A stretch of 64,000 nt of DNA. Source: Prevotella sp. (lineage in GTDB: Bacteria; Bacteroidota; Bacteroidia; Bacteroidales; Bacteroidaceae). Shown here one piece after another: positions 17,118 to 25,283 of the stretch. The notes beneath the pieces were generated by a model. It saw nothing but the letters and a program-made list of their open reading frames with translations, searched no databases and was not told where the DNA came from. The translations under genes and the position numbers were made by a program. The stretch covers positions 1-64,000 of the forward strand of contig JAGCDZ010000053.1 of the NCBI GenBank assembly GCA_017650905.1. The letters run 5' to 3'. How positions within the stretch are numbered: the stretch's first letter is position 1; each line of letters starts with the position of its first letter.

Positions 17118-18848
17118 ATGAACGTTTTAGAATTAAGCGAACAAGAAATTGGCAGACGAGAGAGTCTGCAGGAATTACGTAATATGGGGATTGACCCATA
17201 TCCCGCTGCTGAATATCCAACCAACGCATTCAGCACAGAAATCAAGGAAAACTTCAAGGACGATGAAGAGCCACGTGAGGTTGTGATTGCCGGTCGTATG
17301 ATGAGCCGTCGCGTGATGGGTAAGGCCTCTTTTGCCGAGCTTCAGGACTCCAAAGGTCGTATCCAAGTATATATCACCCGCGATGATATCTGCCCTGACG
17401 AAAACAAGGATTTATACAATAATGCCTTCAAGCGTCTGCTCGATATTGGTGATTTCATTGGTGTCAAGGGTAAGGTATTCCGCACCCAGACCGGTGAGAT
17501 CAGTGTGCATGCCTCTGAGCTGAAGCTGCTTTCAAAGAGTCTGAAGCCCCTGCCCATCGTGAAATATAAGGACGGTGTGGCATACGATAAGTTCGACGAT
17601 CCTGAGCTCCGCTATCGCCAGCGTTATGTCGATCTGGTGGTCAACGAGGGTGTCAAGGATACTTTCCTGCAGAGAGCAACCGTCATCCGCACACTTCGGA
17701 AAGTCCTGGATGAAGCCGGCTATACCGAGGTGGAGACACCTACCCTGCAGATGATTGCCGGCGGTGCTACGGCTCGCCCGTTTATCACCCATTTCAATGC
17801 GCTCGATCAGGATATGTACATGCGTATCGCTACCGAGCTCTATCTGAAGCGCCTCATCGTAGGTGGTTTCGAGGGTGTCTACGAGATTGGCAAGAACTTC
17901 CGCAACGAGGGTATGGACCGCAACCACAATCCTGAGTTCACCTGCATGGAGCTCTATGTGCAGTATAAGGACTACAACTGGATGATGTCGTTCACAGAGA
18001 AGTTGCTCGAGACGATTTGTATCGCCGTCAACGGCAAGCCTGAGCGCGAGATTGATGGTAACATCGTTTCGTTCAAGGCACCTTACCGTCGCCTGCCCAT
18101 CCTCGAGGCTATTCAGGAGAAGACAGGCTTCGACTGCAATGGCAAGACCGAAGAGGAGATTCGCGCATTCTGCCTTTCCAAGGGTATGGATGTCGACGAG
18201 ACCATGGGCAAGGGCAAGCTCATCGACGAACTCTTTGGCGAGTTCTGCGAGGGCACCTTCATCCAGCCTACCTTTATTACGGATTATCCTGTAGAGATGT
18301 CGCCCCTCACCAAGATGCACCGCTCTAAGCCCGGACTCACCGAGCGTTTCGAGCTGATGGTCAATGGCAAGGAGCTGGCCAATGCCTATTCTGAGCTCAA
18401 CGACCCGATTGATCAGGAGGAGCGTTTCGTAGAGCAGATGCGTCTGGCTGACAAGGGTGACGACGAGGCTATGATTATCGACCAGGACTTCCTCCGTGCT
18501 TTGCAATATGGCATGCCTCCTACCTCTGGTATCGGTATCGGTATCGACCGTCTGGTGATGCTGATGACAGGCAAGACCTTCATTCAGGAAGTGCTCTTCT
18601 TCCCCCAGATGAAGCCCGAGAAGAAGATTCCTCAGAGCACGCCCGCAGAGTGGGCAGAGATTGGTGTTCCCGAAGAGTGGGTGCCCGTGCTCCGCAAGGC
18701 AGGCTTCAACCTCGTCCAGAACATCGCTTCTGAAAAGGCACAGGGCTTGCAGCAGAAAATCGGCGACATCGTCAAGAAATATAAGCTGGATCTTCAGAAG
18801 CCCAGTGTCGACGACATCGCTGCCTGGATCGAAAAAAGCAACAAATAA
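17118..18848 (+). CDS. lysS: Lysyl-tRNA synthetase (class II)
   Basis: Charges tRNA-Lys. Start taken at MNVLELSEQEIGRRESL (17118), which follows the -7 box; the frame upstream of it is inside the promoter. Residues 40-150 form the anticodon-binding OB-fold. The catalytic core shows class II motif 1 (the RQRYVDLVVNEGV helix and after), motif 2 (FEGVYEIGKNFRNEGMDRNHNPEFTCMELY) and motif 3 (GMPPTSGIGIGIDRLVMLMTG). The 576 residues include a C-terminal extension of about 70 residues after the catalytic core, commonly seen in Bacteroidetes. gpsA follows after 6 bases. Confidence 0.95.
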   Translation: MNVLELSEQEIGRRESLQELRNMGIDPYPAAEYPTNAFSTEIKENFKDDEEPREVVIAGRMMSRRVMGKASFAELQDSKGRIQVYITRDDICPDENKDLYNNAFKRLLDIGDFIGVKGKVFRTQTGEISVHASELKLLSKSLKPLPIVKYKDGVAYDKFDDPELRYRQRYVDLVVNEGVKDTFLQRATVIRTLRKVLDEAGYTEVETPTLQMIAGGATARPFITHFNALDQDMYMRIATELYLKRLIVGGFEGVYEIGKNFRNEGMDRNHNPEFTCMELYVQYKDYNWMMSFTEKLLETICIAVNGKPEREIDGNIVSFKAPYRRLPILEAIQEKTGFDCNGKTEEEIRAFCLSKGMDVDETMGKGKLIDELFGEFCEGTFIQPTFITDYPVEMSPLTKMHRSKPGLTERFELMVNGKELANAYSELNDPIDQEERFVEQMRLADKGDDEAMIIDQDFLRALQYGMPPTSGIGIGIDRLVMLMTGKTFIQEVLFFPQMKPEKKIPQSTPAEWAEIGVPEEWVPVLRKAGFNLVQNIASEKAQGLQQKIGDIVKKYKLDLQKPSVDDIAAWIEKSNK

Positions 18849-18854
18849 AAACTT

Positions 18855-19853
18855 ATGTCGTACGACGTTGGTAAGATAGCAATCATCGGTGGCGGCTCGT
18901 GGGCAACGGCGATAGCCAAGATTGTGGTGGGTCACACCCACCATATCGGCTGGTATATGCGTCGTGACGACCGTATCGAAGAATTCCGTCGCATGGGCCA
19001 CAACCCTGCCTATCTTACCAGTGTCCACTTCGATGTCAACGAGATTCACTTCGATAACGACATCAACCGCATTGTGCAGCAATACGACACGCTGGTGTTC
19101 GTCACACCATCGCCTTATCTGAAAGGTCACCTCAAGAAATTGAAGACGCGCCTCCGCGACAAGTTCGTCATCACAGCCATCAAGGGTATCGTACCCGACG
19201 AGAATCTCGTCTGCTCGGAATATTTCCATCAGGTGTTCGATGTCCCTTACGACAATCTGGCTTGTCTGGGAGGACCGTCGCATGCTGAGGAAGTGGCCCT
19301 TGAACGACTCAGTTATCTGACTGTAGGTTGTGCAGACCGTGAGAAAGCACAGGCATTTGCCGATGTGCTCACCAGCGAATTCATCAAGACCAAGATATCA
19401 TCCGACGTTCTCGGCATCGAGTATTCCTCTGTGCTAAAGAATGTCTATGCCATTGCTGCAGGCATCTGTAGCGGATTGAAATATGGCGACAATTTCCAGG
19501 CTGTGCTCATGGCCAATGCCGTACAGGAGATGAACCGTTTCCTGACAGCTGTCTACCCCGTTGAGCGCAATGCCTACGATAGTGTTTATTTGGGCGACCT
19601 GCTCGTGACAGGCTATAGCAATTTTTCACGCAACCGCACCTTCGGAACGATGATTGGAAAAGGCTATTCCGTCAAGAGCGCACAGATAGAGATGGAGATG
19701 ATTGCCGAGGGTTATTTCGGCACGAAGTGCATGAAGGAAATCAACCGCCACTGGCACGTGAACATGCCCATCCTCGATGCCGTCTACAACATTCTGTACG
19801 AGCGTATCGCCCCACAGATTGAAATCAAACTCCTTACCGACAGTTTCCGATAA
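18855..19853 (+). CDS. gpsA: Glycerol-3-phosphate dehydrogenase [NAD(P)+]
   Basis: Reduces dihydroxyacetone phosphate to sn-glycerol 3-phosphate for phospholipid synthesis. N-terminal Rossmann motif IAIIGGGSWATAIA, the AIKGIVPDE and LGGPSHAEEVA signature, and the C-terminal helical domain with EYSSVLKNVYAIAAGI containing the catalytic lysine. 332 residues, normal length. Lies 6 bases after lysS and is probably co-transcribed. Confidence 0.94.
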   Translation: MSYDVGKIAIIGGGSWATAIAKIVVGHTHHIGWYMRRDDRIEEFRRMGHNPAYLTSVHFDVNEIHFDNDINRIVQQYDTLVFVTPSPYLKGHLKKLKTRLRDKFVITAIKGIVPDENLVCSEYFHQVFDVPYDNLACLGGPSHAEEVALERLSYLTVGCADREKAQAFADVLTSEFIKTKISSDVLGIEYSSVLKNVYAIAAGICSGLKYGDNFQAVLMANAVQEMNRFLTAVYPVERNAYDSVYLGDLLVTGYSNFSRNRTFGTMIGKGYSVKSAQIEMEMIAEGYFGTKCMKEINRHWHVNMPILDAVYNILYERIAPQIEIKLLTDSFR

Positions 19854-19874
19854 GGCTAGTTCTTTTTTGCGTTT

Positions 19875-20414
19875 TTATTTATTGAAATAAGCCTTGACTT
19901 TATCCCAGTCGATGTCGACAACCTCTATCGGCTGATCATAATCTGTAGCTATAGCCTTCTGGTTCTGAAGGTCGAAACGGATCACGATACGGTCTTCAAC
20001 GCAGACAGAAGTGTTGAGAGAATCAAGGCGGATGATGTCAAAACAATTAGTATACTTATGTATGTTCAGGCTGTCAGACTCAGTAGACGAAGTCTTCTCC
20101 AGCCGCCTATAATCCACAAAGCATTCGTCGTCGGGTTTCAGATACCATTCAAGCGTGTCGACACCATAAGCACCTGGTTCGGTGGTTCTGACCGTCACCA
20201 TCATGGATTGACGCTGGTTGTTATTCGAAATAAGCCTATAAATGACGGCTCCTGCTAACAAAACACAGAAAAAGACGCCACAGACCACAGGCTGCATGAT
20301 ACAGCCAATAGCCACCCCTTTCCAACGCTTGCGCTGGTATCCGATGATAGGAATCGCAACCGAGGCCATAACGACCAGTATCGTAACAAGAAGCACGGCT
20401 ATCACCACTGTCAT
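19875..20414 (-). CDS. Small membrane protein of unknown function
   Basis: Two N-terminal transmembrane helices (VVIAVLLVTILVVMASVAIPIIG and GCIMQPVVCGVFFCVLLAGAVIY) followed by an extracytoplasmic domain of about 115 residues rich in Asp and aromatic residues. I recognise no family. The start at 20414 is preferred because AAGGTGA precedes that ATG; 20432 is possible. It converges on gpsA and lies downstream of a T/A-rich simple repeat that separates it from the phosphatase gene. Confidence 0.6.
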   Translation of the reverse strand: MTVVIAVLLVTILVVMASVAIPIIGYQRKRWKGVAIGCIMQPVVCGVFFCVLLAGAVIYRLISNNNQRQSMMVTVRTTEPGAYGVDTLEWYLKPDDECFVDYRRLEKTSSTESDSLNIHKYTNCFDIIRLDSLNTSVCVEDRIVIRFDLQNQKAIATDYDQPIEVVDIDWDKVKAYFNK

Positions 20415-20436
20415 ATATTCACCTTCAAACATCTCT

Positions 20437-20505
20437 CCAAACTCTAAACTTTAAACTATAAACTGTAAACTTTAAACCGTAAACTATAAACCATAACCTC
20501 TCCCC
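20437..20505 (-). repeat. TAAACT-type simple tandem repeat
   Basis: About eight units of the form TAAACTNTAAACTN (AACTCTAAAC, TTTAAAC, TATAAAC, TGTAAAC and so on) between two minus-strand genes. It is the A/T counterpart of the AGAGGTA repeats elsewhere in the window. Function unknown. Confidence 0.65.
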
Positions 20506-20511
20506 TCCAGC

Positions 20512-22476
20512 TTACCTCTTCTGAACCGCAAACATCGTCAGGTCGTCGCTTTGCTCTGCCTCACCGACAAACTGCCTTACGGCTGATGCCATCGCTTCAA
20601 CAAGTTCCTGTGGACCACGACCCACAACCTTTGACGTCTGCAGCACACGGTCCATGCCAAATTGTTGATGGTCGATATCCTCCGCCTCGTTAAGGCCATC
20701 CGTATAGAGGAAGAGCGAATCGTTCGTCTTGAGCTGCATCTGCTGACAGGTAAACGCCCATCCTGGCATGACACCAACGGGGATGTTGGGGTCGCATGAC
20801 AGCAGGCCGACATCACCGTCTTTCAACACCAGCGGTACGTTATGTCCGGCATTGCAGTAATCCAGCGTGCCTGTCGCCACATCGAGTACACCCACGAAGA
20901 GGGTAACAAACATATTGGTCTCGTTGTTGTCGCACAACAACTCATTGATGCCCATCACCATCTTATGGGGTTCCGCGGTATGGGCGGCAATGTTACGGAA
21001 GAGGGAACGTGTGACGGCCATGACCAGCGAGGCGGGAACGCCTTTACCCGACACGTCGCCAATACAGAAGAAGAGTTTCTCCTCGCGGATAAAGAAGTCG
21101 TAGAGGTCGCCACCAACAGCCTTTGCAGGCATGACCAGTCCATAAATATCGATGTCATTGCGGTTGGGAAAAGCCGGATAGGTCTTTGGCAGCATGCTCA
21201 TCTGGATGTCATGCGCAATCTTCAGCTCATTCTCGATAGAGGCCTTAGCCGTTGTCGTCGCCTTCAATTCTTCTATGTAGGCAGCCAACGACTGCTGCAT
21301 ATTCTCGAAAGAGTCTCGCAACTGACAGATCTCATCGCGGTGCTTGATAGTGGGTAGCGTTGTATCAAACTGCCCCTGCGCCACCTTATCGGCAGTGTCG
21401 GCCAACAATTTCAGGGGCTTGGCCGTCCGCTTAACAGTGAGATAGGTAACCAGGAAGGCAATCAACAACACGAAGGCTATGACGAAAATCAAGGTTACGC
21501 CGAGAAGCATAGCGAAGCAGTCTATGGCTATGGTGGGACAGGATACCACCAGCACCCAGTCGGTGCCTGTCACAGGGGCATAGAAGAGATAGCTCTCTTT
21601 CCGATTCACCATCAGCACCTTCTCCGTCTCATCATGGCTCACCTTGCCTTCTTTCATCTCACCGACAATCTTTTCAGCCAGTCCCGGCTCATCCATATCT
21701 TTGATGTGGACGAAGAAATTGCCTTTCTGAATGCGTCGCTGTTCAGGATGGGTGATATAGGTGCCATCGTGCGAAAGAACATAACTATGGAAAAGCGTAC
21801 GCCTTGTTTGTATAGTCCAGGCATCCTCAGAGAAGATGCTGTCCTGCTCTTCCAGGATACGGGCCATAAAGTCGAGTGAGAGGTCGGCACCCAAAACCGC
21901 CACAAGACGCCCCTGCGCGTCGTGGATAGGGTGTGTATAAGCCACCAATGGGGTCTTCGCATCCTGACCGTCGAAGAAGGGCTTCGACCAATAAACCGAG
22001 TCACTAGCAATGGCTTCTTTAAACCATTCACTGTCCAGATAGTCATAGTCTGCGCCGCCCAATTGCAGCGTTTCCACTTGCATACTGTCGTTGCGCCAGG
22101 CGTAGGGACAGAACCAGCGGCCTTGCTTGGGGTAGTAGCTCTCGATGAAACTGATGCCACAACTACGGATGCGGGGGTTCTGTTCGACGATGCGCTCCAC
22201 GATGGCCTGCATCTGGTCAGGCTGGCCGAGATGACGCTCAATATCGAAAAGATTGTTGCTCACAGCCACATTGACATCCGACATCACATCGCTGATAAAG
22301 CGGACGGTAGACTTCATATTGGAATGAAAGCCGCTGGCGCTGAGCTCCACAACGGCAGCCTTCTGACTGGTATAAATCAGGTACGACAGTCCGCACATCA
22401 TGATGAGCAACACCAGCATCACCCAACGCGACAGTCTCGAGGCAAACGAACGATTGTATTTCTTTTCTTCCATCAT
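20512..22476 (-). CDS. Membrane-bound SpoIIE/RsbU-type protein phosphatase with sensor and HAMP domains
   Basis: PPM-family serine phosphatase of the kind that controls anti-sigma-factor antagonists. Start at MMEEKKYNRSF (22476), downstream of a -7 box. Order: transmembrane helix (WVMLVLLIMMCGLSYLIY), periplasmic Cache-like sensor (about residues 40-330), second transmembrane helix (FAMLLGVTLIFVIAFVLLIAFLVTYL), HAMP (TVKRTAKPLKLLADTADKVAQGQFD), coiled coil, then the SpoIIE domain from about 440 with AVGGDLYDFF, CIGDVSGKGVPASLVMA, YCNAGHNVPLV and LFLYTDGLNEAED. No kinase or antagonist gene lies beside it, so its partner is elsewhere. Confidence 0.9.
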   Translation of the reverse strand: MMEEKKYNRSFASRLSRWVMLVLLIMMCGLSYLIYTSQKAAVVELSASGFHSNMKSTVRFISDVMSDVNVAVSNNLFDIERHLGQPDQMQAIVERIVEQNPRIRSCGISFIESYYPKQGRWFCPYAWRNDSMQVETLQLGGADYDYLDSEWFKEAIASDSVYWSKPFFDGQDAKTPLVAYTHPIHDAQGRLVAVLGADLSLDFMARILEEQDSIFSEDAWTIQTRRTLFHSYVLSHDGTYITHPEQRRIQKGNFFVHIKDMDEPGLAEKIVGEMKEGKVSHDETEKVLMVNRKESYLFYAPVTGTDWVLVVSCPTIAIDCFAMLLGVTLIFVIAFVLLIAFLVTYLTVKRTAKPLKLLADTADKVAQGQFDTTLPTIKHRDEICQLRDSFENMQQSLAAYIEELKATTTAKASIENELKIAHDIQMSMLPKTYPAFPNRNDIDIYGLVMPAKAVGGDLYDFFIREEKLFFCIGDVSGKGVPASLVMAVTRSLFRNIAAHTAEPHKMVMGINELLCDNNETNMFVTLFVGVLDVATGTLDYCNAGHNVPLVLKDGDVGLLSCDPNIPVGVMPGWAFTCQQMQLKTNDSLFLYTDGLNEAEDIDHQQFGMDRVLQTSKVVGRGPQELVEAMASAVRQFVGEAEQSDDLTMFAVQKR

Positions 22477-22492
22477 AGCGAGGTTTTGGTTG

Positions 22493-22500
22493 CAAAGATA
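22493..22500 (-). promoter_or_regulatory. -7 box for the SpoIIE-type phosphatase gene
   Basis: Minus strand TATCTTTG followed by CAACC, 17 bases before the ATG at 22476. No TTG at -33. Confidence 0.55.
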
Positions 22501-22541
22501 GAAAAAAAATCGAAAACATTCGCCCGTTACGAATAAAATGT

Positions 22542-22549
22542 GTAATTTT
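22542..22549 (+). promoter_or_regulatory. pgi promoter -7 box
   Basis: TAATTTTG followed by C, 37 bases before the pgi ATG and divergent from the phosphatase promoter. Confidence 0.55.
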
Positions 22550-22586
22550 GCAAGCAAATATAACTTAATCCAATCAAAACAAGACA

Positions 22587-23942
22587 ATGAGTAACATCAA
22601 ACTTGACATCACAAAGGCCGCTTGCTTCTTGGAAGCAGGCGCAGTAGAGGCTTTCGAGCCTCAAGTAAAGTCTGCCCAGAAAGCACTTGAAGAGGGCACA
22701 TGTCCCGGTAACGACTTCTTAGGATGGCTTCATCTGCCCTCCAGCATCACCCCTGCCTTCATTGATGAGTTGCAGGCTTGCGCTGATACATTGCGCGCTA
22801 ACTGCGAGGCCATCGTCGTCGCTGGTATCGGTGGCAGTTATCTCGGTGCCCGCGCCGTCATCGAAGCCCTGAGCAACAGCTTCGCCTGGCTGGTGAAGGA
22901 CGCCAAGAATCCCACCATTCTCTTCGCCGGCAATAATATTGGCGAGGATTATCTGTTCGAGCTGACAGAATATCTGAAAGATAAGAAATTCGGTGTGATC
23001 AACATCTCCAAGAGTGGTACCACCACCGAGACAGCCCTGACCTTCCGTCTGCTGAAGAAACAGTGTGAGGCGCAGCGCGGCAAGGAAGAGGCCAAGAAAG
23101 TGATTGTAGCCATCACCGATGCCAAGCGCGGTGCTGCACGTACCTGTGCCGACAAGGAAGGTTACACGAGCTTTATCATCCCCGACAATGTGGGAGGCCG
23201 TTTCTCGGTGCTCACCCCAGTAGGCTTGCTGCCCATCGCCTGCGCTGGTTTCGACATCAAGGAACTGGTAGCTGGTGCTCAGGATATGGAGAAGGCCTGT
23301 GCGCCTGACGTTCCCTTCGCAGAGAATCCCGCAGCCCAGTATGCTGCCGTGCGTAATGGTCTCTACCAGAGCGGTAAGAAGATTGAGATCATGGTCAACT
23401 TCCAGCCCAAGCTCCACTTCATGAGTGAGTGGTGGAAGCAGCTCTATGGCGAGTCTGAGGGTAAGGACAAGAAGGGTATCTTCCCTGCTTCCGTCGACTT
23501 CACCACCGACCTCCACTCCATGGGACAGTGGATTCAGGACGGTGAGCGCACCATCTTCGAGACCGTCATCAGCGTAGAGGAGCCTGAGAAGAAACTTCTT
23601 TTCCCAGAGGATGAGGAGAATCTCGACGGACTGAACTTCCTCGCTGGCAAGCGCGTCGACGAGGTGAACAAGATGGCAGAGCTCGGAACCCGTCTGGCCC
23701 ATGTCGACGGTGGCGTGCCCAATATCCGCATCACCATGCCTCGCCTCAATGAGCGCTATCTCGGACAGCTCATCTATTTCTTCGAGATCGGTTGTGGCAT
23801 CAGCGGCAATGTGCTGGGTGTGAATCCTTTCAACCAGCCCGGTGTCGAGGCTTATAAGAAGAATATGTTTGCCCTGCTCGACAAGCCCGGCTACGAGGCT
23901 GACAGCAAGGCCATCAAAGAGCGCCTCGCCAAAGAATCTTAG
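22587..23942 (+). CDS. pgi: Glucose-6-phosphate isomerase
   Basis: Interconverts glucose 6-phosphate and fructose 6-phosphate. SIS-domain motifs: [53 protein letters not shown] and the C-terminal [14 protein letters not shown] containing the catalytic lysine. 451 residues, the short bacterial type. The HAD gene follows after 43 bases, so the two are likely co-transcribed. Confidence 0.95.
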   Translation: MSNIKLDITKAACFLEAGAVEAFEPQVKSAQKALEEGTCPGNDFLGWLHLPSSITPAFIDELQACADTLRANCEAIVVAGIGGSYLGARAVIEALSNSFAWLVKDAKNPTILFAGNNIGEDYLFELTEYLKDKKFGVINISKSGTTTETALTFRLLKKQCEAQRGKEEAKKVIVAITDAKRGAARTCADKEGYTSFIIPDNVGGRFSVLTPVGLLPIACAGFDIKELVAGAQDMEKACAPDVPFAENPAAQYAAVRNGLYQSGKKIEIMVNFQPKLHFMSEWWKQLYGESEGKDKKGIFPASVDFTTDLHSMGQWIQDGERTIFETVISVEEPEKKLLFPEDEENLDGLNFLAGKRVDEVNKMAELGTRLAHVDGGVPNIRITMPRLNERYLGQLIYFFEIGCGISGNVLGVNPFNQPGVEAYKKNMFALLDKPGYEADSKAIKERLAKES

Positions 23943-23985
23943 TCTGTCTCGCTAATGAGAACGGCTAACTCGGCTAATATTAAAG

Positions 23986-24714
23986 ATGTTCACACTCGCT
24001 ATTAAACAATACTTAGAAAGACACGGCTTTGAGGCACTCAGCCCCAAAGCCGTGCTTTTTGACATGGATGGCGTACTCTACGACTCCATGCCCAATCACG
24101 CCATTGCCTGGCAGCAGTCGATGGCACAGTTCGGTATTCAGATGACCGCCAACGATGCCTATGCCACAGAGGGGGCTCGTGGTGTGGATACCATCCGGAA
24201 GATGGTGATGCAACAACAGCATCGAGAGATCGACGAGGCCGAGGCGCAGCGCATGTACGATGTCAAGAGCCACATCTTCCATGAACTCCCCGAGGCCCCT
24301 GTCATGCCCGGCATCCTCACCCTCATGCAGCAGATTCACGACAATGACATCCAGATTGGTGTCGTCACTGGCAGTGGACAGAAGCCCTTGATCAAGCGCA
24401 TCCTCAAGGATTTCAGCGCGTTTGTCGACGAGGCGCATATCACCACCGCCTACGATGTCCGTCGTGGCAAACCCAAGCCCGATCCTTACCTCACGGGACT
24501 TCGCAAAGCCGGCAATTTAAAGCCTTATGAAGCCATCGTTGTAGAAAATGCCCCCTTGGGCATACAGGCCGGTGCGGCAGCGAAGATATTCACCATAGCT
24601 ATCAATACAGGGCCGTTGTCCGTGCAGACGCTCCTCGATGCCAATGCCGACCTGCTTTTCCCCACCATGACCGACTTCAGCGACAACTGGGGAAAACTCA
24701 TGCAGTCGCTCTAA
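23986..24714 (+). CDS. HAD-superfamily phosphatase/phosphoglucomutase-like
   Basis: HAD subfamily IA hydrolase, 242 residues. Motif I FDMDGVLYDS (both aspartates) starts at residue 26, followed by a helical cap, motif II VVTGSG, motif III lysine in KPKPDPY, and motif IV VENAPLGIQAG. Beta-phosphoglucomutase and small sugar-phosphate phosphatases share this layout; the substrate cannot be told from sequence. Downstream of pgi, so a sugar phosphate is plausible. A terminator-like hairpin lies within its first 25 codons (24022-24060). Confidence 0.85.
   Translation: MFTLAIKQYLERHGFEALSPKAVLFDMDGVLYDSMPNHAIAWQQSMAQFGIQMTANDAYATEGARGVDTIRKMVMQQQHREIDEAEAQRMYDVKSHIFHELPEAPVMPGILTLMQQIHDNDIQIGVVTGSGQKPLIKRILKDFSAFVDEAHITTAYDVRRGKPKPDPYLTGLRKAGNLKPYEAIVVENAPLGIQAGAAAKIFTIAINTGPLSVQTLLDANADLLFPTMTDFSDNWGKLMQSL
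24022..24060 (+). promoter_or_regulatory. Terminator-like hairpin inside the 5' end of the HAD gene
   Basis: CACGGCTTTG (24022-24031) pairs perfectly with CAAAGCCGTG (24045-24054), followed by CTTTTT. The stem is within the coding region, 36 bases after the ATG. It could attenuate transcription leaving pgi. No regulatory partner is visible. Confidence 0.45.
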
Positions 24715-24746
24715 CGATTCATCATCCACTGAACAGGCCCGTTTTC

Positions 24747-25226
24747 TTAGCTGCAGTCGAAGAGAATCTTCCTGCGGTTATCCTTCGGACGCACCGCGAA
24801 GTGAACCCAATAAGTAGAACCGCGCTTCTCCAAAATCAGTTCGTCAAATTCCCTTTTCGTACCATCCGCAATGTCGAGCAATATCCCAGCCATGCGGATC
24901 ATCTGCTCCGGGCCATAGCAACGGATATCCACCGCGCAGCCCGTCAAGTGATTACTCCCCTTTGCACCTCCGCACAATCTGTTCACTTCTTCTGAACGGA
25001 ATCCGCTCGAAATAGTGATAGGAATATCCTCGTTCTTATCTCCATACAGCGTATTTTGGCTATAGCGAAGATCTTCCAGCCAATTCTCACAGATGTTACG
25101 AAGATTCTCAATCGCCACCCTACTCGGGATATTTCCATCCAACGTGTGATAACTCGTTTTGCATAGCTCTCCCAAAGTAAAATGTTCGGAAAGTTTAACG
25201 TCTTTATTAATTTCTACAATATTCAT
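24747..25226 (-). CDS. Peptidase M15 family protein (endolysin-like D,L-carboxypeptidase)
   Basis: Zinc peptidase of the M15_3 type that cleaves peptidoglycan stem peptides; related proteins serve as phage endolysins. N-terminal LSEHFTLGELCKTSY, the zinc motif HLTGCAVDIRC (His and Asp) and the terminal WVHFAVR with the third ligand. No signal peptide is visible. Start at MNIVEINKDV (25226). In Bacteroidales a cell-wall hydrolase gene often travels with the BT4734/DUF3987, DUF4248, HU and smalltalk genes, and here it lies beside the DUF3987 gene. Confidence 0.82.
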   Translation of the reverse strand: MNIVEINKDVKLSEHFTLGELCKTSYHTLDGNIPSRVAIENLRNICENWLEDLRYSQNTLYGDKNEDIPITISSGFRSEEVNRLCGGAKGSNHLTGCAVDIRCYGPEQMIRMAGILLDIADGTKREFDELILEKRGSTYWVHFAVRPKDNRRKILFDCS

Positions 25227-25247
25227 AAATATCAAATTTCTGAAATA

Positions 25248-25277
25248 CTAATGTTTCGGTGTTTCACTGTTACACTA
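25248..25277 (-). repeat. 30-base sequence shared with the DUF4248/HU locus
   Basis: On the minus strand TAGTGTAACAGTGAAACACC then GAAACATTAG, just after the stop of the BT4734/DUF3987 gene. 50587-50617 on the plus strand carries the same sequence with two substitutions and one added base. This ties the two halves of the accessory gene set together. Confidence 0.6.
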
Positions 25278-25283
25278 ATTCTC

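Noticed and set aside
17532..19283. 583-codon open frame on the minus strand opposite lysS and gpsA
   Set aside because: It spans two clearly real genes on the other strand, is rich in Val/Leu/His/Asp as expected for a codon-bias shadow, and has no domain or ribosome site.
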